A DNA stretch of 64,000 nucleotides from Roseibium aestuarii (GTDB lineage: Bacteria > Pseudomonadota > Alphaproteobacteria > Rhizobiales > Stappiaceae), in the NCBI RefSeq assembly GCF_008477545.1, contig NZ_VORA01000002.1, forward strand, positions 248,001 through 312,000, given 5' to 3'. Below, piece by piece: positions 24,317 through 32,344 of this stretch. The notes under the pieces are model-generated. The model saw only the letters and a program-made list of their open reading frames with translations, was not told the origin of the DNA and did not search any database. A program made the translations under genes and the position numbers. Numbering within the stretch: position 1 is the first letter of the stretch; each line of letters begins with the position of its first letter.

Positions 24317-25474
24317 ATGCCTAACGTCAACCTGTCCTCCGCCGTCCGGTCCAACCTGAATGCCCTTCAGGCGACCTCTCAGATGATGACCTCTGTCCAG
24401 GAGAAGCTCTCCACCGGCAAGAAGGTCAATTCTGCACTGGACAATCCGAACTCCTTCTTCACCGCCCGTGGTCTTGAAAACCGCGCCAACGACCTGTCGA
24501 ACCTTCTGGACGACATGGGTCAGGCCGTTCAGACCCTGAAGGCGTCGGACAAGGGGATCGAAGCCATTTCCGATCTCGTGGACGCCGCAAAGGCGAAGGC
24601 CAACCAGGCCTCCCAGACGTCCTCCCAGACGGAACGCTCCCAGTATGCCAAGGAATACAACGAGCTGCTGACGCAGATCGAAGACCTGGCAAAGGACAGC
24701 GGATACAAGGGCAAGAACCTGCTCGGCGGCAATGGTAACGATCTGACCGTGACCTTCAACGAAGACGGCTCGTCTTCGCTGAGCATCTCGTCTGTCGACT
24801 TTACCGACACAACCCTGTCGACCGGTCTGAACCTTTCGGATCTGACCGAAGCGTCCGATGGCACCGCGTCCATCTCGCTGACCGCCGGCACCACCACCGC
24901 CGTTCTGACTGGCGGCGACCTGCTCACCGCCGATGACGAATTCACCGCCGGTGACACCATTACCCTGACCGACTCCAACGGTTCGGAAATCGGCAGCTTC
25001 GAAATCACGGCAACCACCACCGTCAGCGATTTCGAAAAATTCCTCGATGGCGTCGATGGCGTCAGCGCGGATCTGGCTTCCGGCTCCCTGACCGTGACCT
25101 CGGAATTCGTGCTCAACGTCGACAGCGACAATGCCGCCTTCAACAGTGGCTCGACGCTGACGACCAACGCCACGGACTCCAGCTTCGCGACCGATGCGAA
25201 TATCGAAGATACCCTGAAGGCCCTGAAGACCGCTCAGGACACCCTGCGCTCCCAGGCCTCCACCTTCGGTACCAACCTGTCGATCGTGCAGAACCGTCAG
25301 GACTTCACCAACTCCATCATCAATACGCTGGAGGAAGGTGCAGGCAAGCTGACGCTGGCCGATACGAACGAGGAAGGCGCAAACCTGCTGGCCTTGCAGA
25401 CCCAGCAGTCTCTCGCCTCCACGTCCCTGTCCCTGGCGGCCCAGGCCGACCAGAACGTCCTGCGTCTGTTCTAA
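24317..25474 (+). CDS. Flagellin 2 (385 aa)
   Basis: Filament subunit of the same length and layout as flagellin 1: N-terminal MPNVNLSSAVRSNLNALQATS and the KVNSALDNPNSFF signature, one central module with FTAGDTITLTDSNG and VSDFEKFLDGVDGVSADLASG, and a C-terminal coiled region ending NVLRLF. Many substitutions relative to flagellins 1 and 3 are spread over the gene, but blocks near the 3' end are identical. An AGGAAGGA ribosome site precedes the ATG. It has its own leader and terminator. Confidence 0.97.
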   Translation: MPNVNLSSAVRSNLNALQATSQMMTSVQEKLSTGKKVNSALDNPNSFFTARGLENRANDLSNLLDDMGQAVQTLKASDKGIEAISDLVDAAKAKANQASQTSSQTERSQYAKEYNELLTQIEDLAKDSGYKGKNLLGGNGNDLTVTFNEDGSSSLSISSVDFTDTTLSTGLNLSDLTEASDGTASISLTAGTTTAVLTGGDLLTADDEFTAGDTITLTDSNGSEIGSFEITATTTVSDFEKFLDGVDGVSADLASGSLTVTSEFVLNVDSDNAAFNSGSTLTTNATDSSFATDANIEDTLKALKTAQDTLRSQASTFGTNLSIVQNRQDFTNSIINTLEEGAGKLTLADTNEEGANLLALQTQQSLASTSLSLAAQADQNVLRLF

Positions 25475-25499
25475 ACCCGAGGAATATCAGCCACTTGAC

Positions 25500-25521
25500 A
25501 CGGCGGGCTCCGGCCCGCCGT
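25500..25521 (+). terminator. Terminator of flagellin 2
   Basis: ACGGCGGGC-TCCG-GCCCGCCGT followed by TTCTTT. Confidence 0.88.
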
Positions 25522-25549
25522 TTCTTTGTACTGAAAGGAAGCGTTAACG

Positions 25550-25564
25550 TTAAATATCGCTAAC
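25550..25564 (+). promoter_or_regulatory. TTAA-N7-TAAC box upstream of flagellin 3
   Basis: TTAA-ATATCGC-TAAC followed by CACGTT, matching the flagellin-2 upstream box in layout and in distance to the leader hairpin. CtrA recognition is a guess. Confidence 0.4.
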
Positions 25565-25614
25565 CACGTTTCTTCAGAAAGCGTTTTCCTGAACGAACCA
25601 TTTCTAGGATGTCA

Positions 25615-25629
25615 GACCCAGGAAGGGTC
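25615..25629 (+). promoter_or_regulatory. AGGAA-loop leader hairpin of flagellin 3
   Basis: GACCC-AGGAA-GGGTC. It ends 35 nt before the start codon. A second small stem, ATCC-TAGAAA-GGAT at 25643-25656, encloses the ribosome site. Confidence 0.72.
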
Positions 25630-25664
25630 GATGTGCAAAGTAATCCTAGAAAGGATCCAAGAAA

Positions 25665-26822
25665 ATGGCAGGCATCACTCTGTCCAGCGCCGTGCGCTCG
25701 AACCTGAACGCCCTCCAGGCAACCTCCGACCTCATGTCCAAGGTTCAGGAAAAGCTGGCAACCGGCCGCAAGGTCAATTCCGCTCTCGACAACCCGAACT
25801 CCTTCTTCACCGCCAAGGGCCTCGAGAACCGCGCGAACGACCTCTCCTCCCTGCTCGATGACATGGGCCAGTCGGTCCAGACCCTGAAGGCAGCCGACAA
25901 GGGCATCGAGGCCATCTCCGATCTGGTGGACGCCGCAAAGGCAAAGGCCAACCAGGCCGCCCAGACCTCCTCGCAGAGCGAACGCGCTCAATATGCCAAG
26001 GAATACAATGAGCTCCTGACCCAGATCGAGGATCTGGCCAAGGACAGCGGCTACAAGGGCAAGAACCTGCTCGGCGGCACCGGTAACGATCTGACCGTGA
26101 CCTTCAACGAGGACGGCTCCTCGTCTCTCGGGATCACCGCGGTCGATTTCACCGACACTACCCTGTCCACCGGCCTGAACCTGTCCGACCTGACGGAAGC
26201 CGCCGAAGGCACCGCAGCGATCACGCTGACCGCCGGCACCACCACGGTCGCCCTGACGGGCGGCGATCTGCTCACCGCCGATGACGAGTTCACCGCCGGT
26301 GACACCCTCACCCTGACCGACTCCAACGGCACCGAAATCGGGACCTTCGAGATCGACGCCACCACGACGGTCAACGATCTGGAGACCTTCCTGGACGGCG
26401 TGGACGGCGTGAGTGCGTCGCTCGCTTCCGGCACCCTGACGGTGACTTCGGACTTCGTCCTCAACATCGACAGCGACAACACTGCCTTCAACAGCAGCTC
26501 GACGCTGACGACCAGCGCGACGGACTCCGGCTTTGCCACCGACAGCGCCATCGACAACGTGCTGTCGACCCTGAAGTCGGCCCAGGACACCCTGCGGTCC
26601 CAGGCCTCCACCTTCGGTACCAACCTGTCGATCGTGGAAAACCGCCAGTCCTTCACCAACCAGCTCATCAACACGCTGGAAGAAGGTGCGGGCAAGCTGA
26701 CCCTGGCCGACACGAACGAGGAAGGTGCAAACCTGCTGGCCCTGCAGACCCAACAGTCTCTCGCCTCCACGTCGCTGTCCCTGGCAGCGCAGGCCGACCA
26801 GAACGTTCTGCGTCTCTTCTAA
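25665..26822 (+). CDS. Flagellin 3 (385 aa)
   Basis: Filament subunit, the third 385-residue paralog. It opens MAGITLSSAVRSNLNALQATS, has the same single central module (FTAGDTLTLTDSNGTEIGTFEID), and ends NVLRLF. It is closest to flagellin 1: a 74-base block (26571-26644) is identical to 23852-23925 in flagellin 1 while neighbouring stretches differ, which suggests gene conversion. A strong terminator follows. Confidence 0.97.
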   Translation: MAGITLSSAVRSNLNALQATSDLMSKVQEKLATGRKVNSALDNPNSFFTAKGLENRANDLSSLLDDMGQSVQTLKAADKGIEAISDLVDAAKAKANQAAQTSSQSERAQYAKEYNELLTQIEDLAKDSGYKGKNLLGGTGNDLTVTFNEDGSSSLGITAVDFTDTTLSTGLNLSDLTEAAEGTAAITLTAGTTTVALTGGDLLTADDEFTAGDTLTLTDSNGTEIGTFEIDATTTVNDLETFLDGVDGVSASLASGTLTVTSDFVLNIDSDNTAFNSSSTLTTSATDSGFATDSAIDNVLSTLKSAQDTLRSQASTFGTNLSIVENRQSFTNQLINTLEEGAGKLTLADTNEEGANLLALQTQQSLASTSLSLAAQADQNVLRLF

Positions 26823-26867
26823 GAGGCGTAACCCAGGTTCACGACACCTCCTAAGTCGTCAAGAAGA

Positions 26868-26893
26868 ACGGCGGCGCTCATGCGCCGCCGTTT
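26868..26893 (+). terminator. Terminator of flagellin 3
   Basis: An 11-bp stem, AACGGCGGCGC with GCGCCGCCGTT, around a TCAT loop. It runs into TTTTTT. Confidence 0.92.
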
Positions 26894-27156
26894 TTTGTTG
26901 TGCGCGCCAGACATCCCTTGCTACGCCCCGCCCCCTCCGGCACGCGCCATGTGGCCCGCAGACACTTGCCCTCCCGCCAGACCAGCCGGGCCGCATTAAC
27001 CCTTCCCCTAAGGCATCTACCCGTTCTTTACCCCCGCAAATATAGCAATGTAATTGCTACTTACTTCAAGCTCTCGCAAGGTTAACTTTTCGATAACTAT
27101 AAAATCGCAAGTCTTTAACCATTGATTAGGGTTAACGGGACATGATCACCCTCAAC

Positions 27157-27172
27157 CCGCTCAGGAGAGTGG
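27157..27172 (+). promoter_or_regulatory. AGGA-loop leader hairpin of flagellin 4
   Basis: CCGCTC-AGGA-GAGTGG: six pairs, one of them G-U. It ends 30 nt before the start codon. CCC-AAGAAA-GGG at 27185-27196 forms a second small stem at the ribosome site. Confidence 0.65.
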
Positions 27173-27202
27173 AAGTATTTCGGACCCAAGAAAGGGAAGA
27201 CT

Positions 27203-28717
27203 ATGGACAACATCACGCTGTCAGCCGCCGTCCGCCAGAACCTCCTCACGCTTCAGTCGACTGCTGACCTGATGTCCGGTGTTCAGAACCGGCTCGCCAC
27301 TGGCCTCAAGGTCAACTCCGCTCTCGACAACCCGAATTCTTTCTTCACCGCGTCGGGCCTGAGCGACCGCGCCAGCGACCTGACCAACCTTCTCGACGAC
27401 ATGGGTCAGGCCCTCCAGACCATCAAGGCCGCCGACAAGGGCATCACCACCATCACGGACCTGGTCGAAACCGCCAAGGCGAAGGCCAATCAGGCGCTCC
27501 AGACCCAGAGCCAGTATGAGCGGGCCAAGTTCGCCACCCAGTACAACGACCTGCTCGAGCAGATCGAGGATCTGGCCAAGGACAGCTCCTACAAGGGCAA
27601 GAACCTGCTCGGCGGCGATGGCAACGACCTCACGGCGATCTTCAACGAGGACAACACCTCCAAGCTGACCGTGAACGCGGTCGACTACACCGACACCACC
27701 CTCTCCACCGGCCTGAACCTGTCCGACCTGGCGGAAGCCAAGGGGGGCGCCGCCTCGTTCCAGCTGGAAGGCGGGTTGGGCAGCGTGACACTGACCGACG
27801 CCAACTCGGACGCGCTTGGCTCCGGATCGCTGCTGACCGACTACACCGGGATCACCCAGGGCGACGTGATCACCCTGCGCACCGCCGCCTCCGGCGCGGG
27901 ATCCGCTCTCGTCACCCTCACGGTGGGCGCGAACACCACCGTGCAGGATCTTGTCACCCTGGTGGATGGCGTGGCTGGTGTGCGCGCCGAATTTGACGAA
28001 ACCTCGGGCGCCTTGAAGATCACGTCCAATGATGACGTCTTCCTCTACAACGCCGACAACGACAACGGCGGCACCGCGGTACCGACCGACCTCGCCTCGG
28101 TGACCTCGGCCAACTTCACCGCCTCGACCCAGCTTCTCACCGGCTCCGCCAGCTTCAAGGCCGGCGACATCCTGACCCTGGAAGACGGCAACGGATACGA
28201 ACTGGGCTCCTACGAGATCACCGCCGAGTCGACCGTGTCCGATCTGGTCGACTTCATCGACGACTTCAACGGGGTGAGCGCCAGCTTCTCCACCTCGACC
28301 GGCAAGATCACCATCGAGAGCGACACGGACCTCAGTCTGACGAGCGACAACACCAACGACTTCAATGCCTCGGCCTTCGTGGCAGACAGCGACGGGGTGA
28401 CGATCGCCGCCCAGCAGGACTCAGGCTTTGCAACGGACACGGAGATCAACGCGGTCATTGACAGGTTGAACACCGCCTTGTCGAACCTGAGATCCCAGGC
28501 CTCAGAGTTCGGGACCAACCTCTCCACGGTGGAAATCCGCCAGGACTTCACCAAGCAGCTGATCAACACGCTGCAGGAAGGCGCAGGGCTGCTGACCCTG
28601 GCCGACACGAACCAGGAAGGGGCGAACCTGCTGGCCCTTCAGACCCGCCAGCAGCTTGCCTCCACCTCCCTCTCCTTCGCCTCTCAGGCGGACCAGACGG
28701 TGCTGTCCCTCTTCTGA
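27203..28717 (+). CDS. Flagellin 4 (504 aa, two central modules)
   Basis: Filament subunit of the longer class. The N-terminal part MDNITLSAAVRQNLLTLQSTA and C-terminal SFASQADQTVLSLF are standard. The middle contains two copies of the variable module found once in flagellins 1-3: first ITQGDVITLRTAASG...TVQDLVTLVDGVAGVRAEF, then FKAGDILTLEDGNG...TVSDLVDFIDDFNGVSASF. The extra module accounts for the 119 added residues. It is very similar to flagellin 5 and has its own leader and terminator. Confidence 0.97.
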   Translation: MDNITLSAAVRQNLLTLQSTADLMSGVQNRLATGLKVNSALDNPNSFFTASGLSDRASDLTNLLDDMGQALQTIKAADKGITTITDLVETAKAKANQALQTQSQYERAKFATQYNDLLEQIEDLAKDSSYKGKNLLGGDGNDLTAIFNEDNTSKLTVNAVDYTDTTLSTGLNLSDLAEAKGGAASFQLEGGLGSVTLTDANSDALGSGSLLTDYTGITQGDVITLRTAASGAGSALVTLTVGANTTVQDLVTLVDGVAGVRAEFDETSGALKITSNDDVFLYNADNDNGGTAVPTDLASVTSANFTASTQLLTGSASFKAGDILTLEDGNGYELGSYEITAESTVSDLVDFIDDFNGVSASFSTSTGKITIESDTDLSLTSDNTNDFNASAFVADSDGVTIAAQQDSGFATDTEINAVIDRLNTALSNLRSQASEFGTNLSTVEIRQDFTKQLINTLQEGAGLLTLADTNQEGANLLALQTRQQLASTSLSFASQADQTVLSLF

Positions 28718-28737
28718 CCCCATCGACGCACCGCTTG

Positions 28738-28768
28738 CGGGCGATACGCGGCCACCGCGTATCGCCCG
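28738..28768 (+). terminator. Terminator of flagellin 4
   Basis: A 14-bp perfect stem (28738-28751 with 28755-28768) around a CCA loop. It is followed by TTTCTC. Confidence 0.9.
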
Positions 28769-28859
28769 TTTCTCGCGCAAGGGAAGACCCTGAAAGAAAA
28801 AGGAAAACCCAAAGACATCCACAAGCCGACGCAGAGGAAGAATTCCCAGAATGCGGCAA

Positions 28860-28874
28860 TTAACCAATCATTAA
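28860..28874 (+). promoter_or_regulatory. CtrA-type box upstream of flagellin 5
   Basis: TTAA-CCAATCA-TTAA, an exact TTAA-N7-TTAA site. It lies 28 bp before the leader hairpin of flagellin 5. Regulation is inferred. Confidence 0.45.
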
Positions 28875-28901
28875 GGTTACCACTTCATTGTCAGCCTCGA
28901 G

Positions 28902-28918
28902 ATGGTCAGGAAGACCAT
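28902..28918 (+). promoter_or_regulatory. AGGAA-loop leader hairpin of flagellin 5
   Basis: ATGGTC-AGGAA-GACCAT, six Watson-Crick pairs. It ends 29 nt before the start codon. GCC/GGC at 28930-28942 may form a second stem around the purine-rich ribosome site. Confidence 0.75.
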
Positions 28919-28947
28919 TGTGAGTTTATGCCCAGAAGAGGCTTCAA

Positions 28948-30462
28948 ATGGCTGACAACATTACCCTTTCCGCCGCCGTGCGGCAGAACCTGCTTACCCT
29001 GCAGTCCACCGCCGACATGATGTCGGGCGTTCAGAACCGCCTGGCAACCGGCCTCAAGGTCAACTCCGCCCTCGACAATCCGAATTCCTTCTTCACCGCC
29101 TCGGGCCTGAATGCCCGTGCGAGTGACCTCACCAACCTGCTCGACGACATGGGCCAGGTGGTGCAGACCATGAAGGCCGCGGATGAAGGCATCACCTCCA
29201 TCACCAAGCTGGTCGAATCCGCCAAGGCCAAGGCCAACCAGGCCCTGCAGACCCAGAGCCAGTACGAGCGCTCCAAATTCGCCAAGCAGTACAACGACCT
29301 GTTGCAGCAGATCGAGGCACTGGCGAAGGACAGCTCCTACAAGGGCAAGAACCTGCTCGGTGGCGAAGGCAACAATCTCACCGCGATCTTCAACGAGGAC
29401 AACACCTCGAAGCTGACCGTGGCAGCGGTGGACTACACCGACACCACCCTCTCCACCGGCCTAAACCTGACGGATCTCGCCGAAGCCAAGGGCGGCGCAG
29501 CCTCCTTCCAGCTCGAAGGTGGCGCCTCCTCCATCACCCTGACCGATGGCAGCGGCGACGCGCTCGGCTCCGGATCGCTGATCACGGATTTCGCCTCCAT
29601 CACTGCGGGTGACGTCCTCACCCTGCGCACGGCAGCCTCCGGCGGCGGTTCCGCAGTCGCCACGCTGACGGTCACGGCCAACACCACCGTCCAGGATGTG
29701 GTCACAGCACTGGATGGGGTTGCCGGCGTGCGCGCCGAATTCGATGAAACCACCGGCGCCCTGAGCATTACCTCCAACGACGACGTCTTCCTTTACAACT
29801 CCGACGACGACAACGGCGGCACCGCGGCGCCGACCGATCTGGTCTCGGTCTCCACGGCCAACTTCACCGCCTCGACCCAGCTTCTCACCGGATCCGCCAG
29901 TTTCACCGCCGGCGACATCCTGACCCTGGAAGACGGCAACGGCTACGAACTGGGCTCCTACGAAATCACCGCAGAAAGCACCGTCGCCGATCTCGTTGAT
30001 TTCATTGACGACTTCAACGGCGTCAGCGCCAGCTTCTCCACCTCGACCGGCAAGATCACCATCGAGAGTGACACGGACCTGAGCCTGACCAGCGACAATG
30101 CGGAAGACTTTGCCGCCTCCGCCTTCGGCTCCACGACGGGGGTCACGATCAACGCGGCACAGGACTCCGGTTTCGCCACCGATAACGAGATCAACGCCGT
30201 GATTGACCGCATTAACACCGCGCTGTCCAACCTGCGCGCCCAGGCCTCCGAGTTCGGTACCAACCTGTCGACCGTGGAAATCCGTCAGGACTACACCAAG
30301 ACCCTGATCAACACCCTGCAGGAAGGTGCGGGCAAGCTGACGCTGGCCGACACCAACGAGGAAGGTGCAAACCTTCTCGCCCTGCAGACCCGCCAGCAGC
30401 TCGCCTCCACCTCCTTGTCCTTCGCCTCTCAGGCGGACCAGACGGTTCTCTCGCTCTTCTGA
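28948..30462 (+). CDS. Flagellin 5 (504 aa, two central modules)
   Basis: Filament subunit, near-twin of flagellin 4 in length and sequence: MADNITLSAAVRQNLLTLQSTADMM, the KVNSALDNPNSFFTASGL signature, two central modules (ITAGDVLTLRTAASGG and FTAGDILTLEDGNG), and the end QADQTVLSLF. The differences from flagellin 4 are concentrated in the first central module and around residue 420. It has its own CtrA-like box, leader hairpin and terminator. Confidence 0.97.
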   Translation: MADNITLSAAVRQNLLTLQSTADMMSGVQNRLATGLKVNSALDNPNSFFTASGLNARASDLTNLLDDMGQVVQTMKAADEGITSITKLVESAKAKANQALQTQSQYERSKFAKQYNDLLQQIEALAKDSSYKGKNLLGGEGNNLTAIFNEDNTSKLTVAAVDYTDTTLSTGLNLTDLAEAKGGAASFQLEGGASSITLTDGSGDALGSGSLITDFASITAGDVLTLRTAASGGGSAVATLTVTANTTVQDVVTALDGVAGVRAEFDETTGALSITSNDDVFLYNSDDDNGGTAAPTDLVSVSTANFTASTQLLTGSASFTAGDILTLEDGNGYELGSYEITAESTVADLVDFIDDFNGVSASFSTSTGKITIESDTDLSLTSDNAEDFAASAFGSTTGVTINAAQDSGFATDNEINAVIDRINTALSNLRAQASEFGTNLSTVEIRQDYTKTLINTLQEGAGKLTLADTNEEGANLLALQTRQQLASTSLSFASQADQTVLSLF

Positions 30463-30504
30463 GAGAGAATCAGGCGAACGCAACGGCACCCTGATCGACC
30501 CCGG

Positions 30505-30530
30505 AACGGGCGGAGATTTCTCCGCCCGTT
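30505..30530 (+). terminator. Terminator of flagellin 5
   Basis: AACGGGCGGAG pairs with CTCCGCCCGTT around a four-base ATTT loop. A T-rich tract (TGCCTTTTTC) follows. Confidence 0.87.
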
Positions 30531-30676
30531 TGCCTTTTTCACCCTTCCGCAGGGTTAGAGATGGGCAAATTCCCTCATGTTTTCCGAGGATTTGGGAGAA
30601 ATCTCTGAGTAACCCGGGTTAACAAACCCTCTCCCCCTGACAAGCCTGTTTACTTTTCATTTACACTCACTGCACA

Positions 30677-30715
30677 GTCAGGCAGTTGTCGCCTGACCCA
30701 TGACGGATGCCGTCA
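30677..30715 (+). promoter_or_regulatory. Two leader hairpins of flagellin 6 (different from the AGGAA type)
   Basis: GTCAGGC (30677-30683) pairs with GCCTGAC (30691-30697), and TGACGG-ATG-CCGTCA forms a second perfect stem at 30701-30715. The second ends 36 nt before the start codon, the same position as the AGGAA hairpins, but the loop lacks AGGA. Confidence 0.5.
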
Positions 30716-30751
30716 GTCTTGGCGGCGGATCAGAAAATGCGGTGAGCCCAG

Positions 30752-32254
30752 ATGAGCGATATTGTTCTTTCAAGTGCCGTTCGGGATAACTTGCTCTCGC
30801 TGAAGAATACGGCGAAGTTGCAGTCCACGACCCAGAATCGCCTTGCGACCGGCCTCAAGGTCAATTCGGCGCTGGACAATCCGAACTCCTTCTTCACCGC
30901 GGCTGGTCTGAATGACCGCGCCAGCGACCTGTCGAACCTGCTCGACAACATGGGTCAGGCGATCCAGACGATCCGCGCCGCCGATGACGGCATCACCGCG
31001 ATCACCAAGCTGGTGGAATCCGCCAAGGCCATCGCCAATCAGGCGCTTCAGACCTCCAGCGAATACCAGCGCAAGATCAAGACCCAGCAGTACAACGACA
31101 TCCTGCAGCAGATCGAGGAACTGGCCCGCGATTCCGACTACAAGGGCAAGAACCTGCTGGCCGGCCCGGGCAACGAGCTCGAGGTCATCTTCAACGAGGA
31201 CAGCACCTCCAATCTGACGATCTACCCGGTCGACTACACGGACACCTCCCTCTCCACGGGTCTGTCCCTCTCCGATCTGGAAACGGGCCTCGGTGCCACC
31301 GCATCCTTCTCCCTCGCGTCCGGCGTGACGACGATCGACCTCACCGGACTGCAGGCATCTTCGGAGCTCTCGTCTCTCGCCGACTGGGCCAATGGCGACA
31401 TCGTGACCGTGTCCGACGGCACGACCACCACCACCTTCGAGGTGGGCACGGACATCGTGACCGTTCAGGATTACGTCAATGCTCTCAATGACGTGCAGGG
31501 CATCAAGGCCACATTCGACGAGGACAACGACCAGATCACCGTGGTCTCCGGCCTCAATCCCGCTGTGACGCTCAGCGTCTCCAAGGATGCAACGGGCGGT
31601 GGCAACGCGACCAATGGCGGCGCCACGGCGACCACCATTCCGACGACCCTGACCACCACGCCGATGACGGCCAATGCCACCCTGACCTCCTCGGGCGGCT
31701 TCGCGGCCGAAGACATTCTCTACATCACCGACGGGAACAATTTCGAAGCCGCGTCGCTCGAAATCGATGACGACACCACGGTGGCCGATCTGGTCAGCCT
31801 GCTGAAGTCGGTGAAAGGTCTGGATGCCTCCTTCTCCGGCGGCAGCATCAGCCTGATCGGCGAAGTCTCCTGGGACATTTCCAGCACCAACGACGACTTC
31901 AACGTCGATCAGCTCGCCACAACCGACGGGACGGTGAACCTTCTGGCAACCGACTCCGGCTTTGCCGACGACACGGACATCGAGCGCGTCCTTCAGGCCA
32001 TCAACAATGCTCTGGAAGAACTGCGCAGTTCTGCCGGCACCTTCGGCACCAGCCTGTCGACGGTGCAGATCCGGACGAACTTTACGGAAGAGCTGATTAA
32101 CACTCTGGAAGTTGGTGCAGGCAACCTGACCATTGCCGACATGAACGAGGAAGGTGCGAACATGCTGGCCCTGCAAACCCGGCAGCAGCTCTCGTCCACC
32201 GCCCTCTCCCTCGCCAACCAGGCGGAGCAGAGCGTCCTGAGTCTCTTTGGGTAA
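30752..32254 (+). CDS. Flagellin 6 (500 aa, divergent, two central modules)
   Basis: Filament subunit, the most divergent paralog. N-terminal MSDIVLSSAVRDNLLSLKNTA, the signature KVNSALDNPNSFF, two central modules (about 180-270 ANGDIVTVSDG...TVQDYVNALNDVQGIKATF and about 305-390 FAAEDILYITDGN...TVADLVSLLKSVKGLDASF), and a C-terminus ending SVLSLFG with one residue more than the others. There is no obvious terminator before flbT 90 bp downstream, so flagellin 6, flbT and flaF may share a transcript. Its leader hairpins differ from the other five. Confidence 0.96.
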   Translation: MSDIVLSSAVRDNLLSLKNTAKLQSTTQNRLATGLKVNSALDNPNSFFTAAGLNDRASDLSNLLDNMGQAIQTIRAADDGITAITKLVESAKAIANQALQTSSEYQRKIKTQQYNDILQQIEELARDSDYKGKNLLAGPGNELEVIFNEDSTSNLTIYPVDYTDTSLSTGLSLSDLETGLGATASFSLASGVTTIDLTGLQASSELSSLADWANGDIVTVSDGTTTTTFEVGTDIVTVQDYVNALNDVQGIKATFDEDNDQITVVSGLNPAVTLSVSKDATGGGNATNGGATATTIPTTLTTTPMTANATLTSSGGFAAEDILYITDGNNFEAASLEIDDDTTVADLVSLLKSVKGLDASFSGGSISLIGEVSWDISSTNDDFNVDQLATTDGTVNLLATDSGFADDTDIERVLQAINNALEELRSSAGTFGTSLSTVQIRTNFTEELINTLEVGAGNLTIADMNEEGANMLALQTRQQLSSTALSLANQAEQSVLSLFG

Positions 32255-32344
32255 GGGTAACGGTTATATTGGTTAAAAGAACAGTATACGCCGTTAACCT
32301 TTGTTCAATAGTGGTGATGGATACTTTTACGTGGAGGCTTGAGC

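Larger units (their letters stand above)
26823..27202. other. Intergenic region between flagellins 3 and 4
   Basis: About 380 bp with the flagellin-3 terminator, TTAA-type half-sites (27115-27129), and the flagellin-4 leader hairpin. It has no gene. Confidence 0.6.

Noticed and set aside
22946..32254. Regular repeats that could suggest a CRISPR or satellite array
   Set aside because: The repeats are intact paralogous flagellin genes with their own leaders and terminators.
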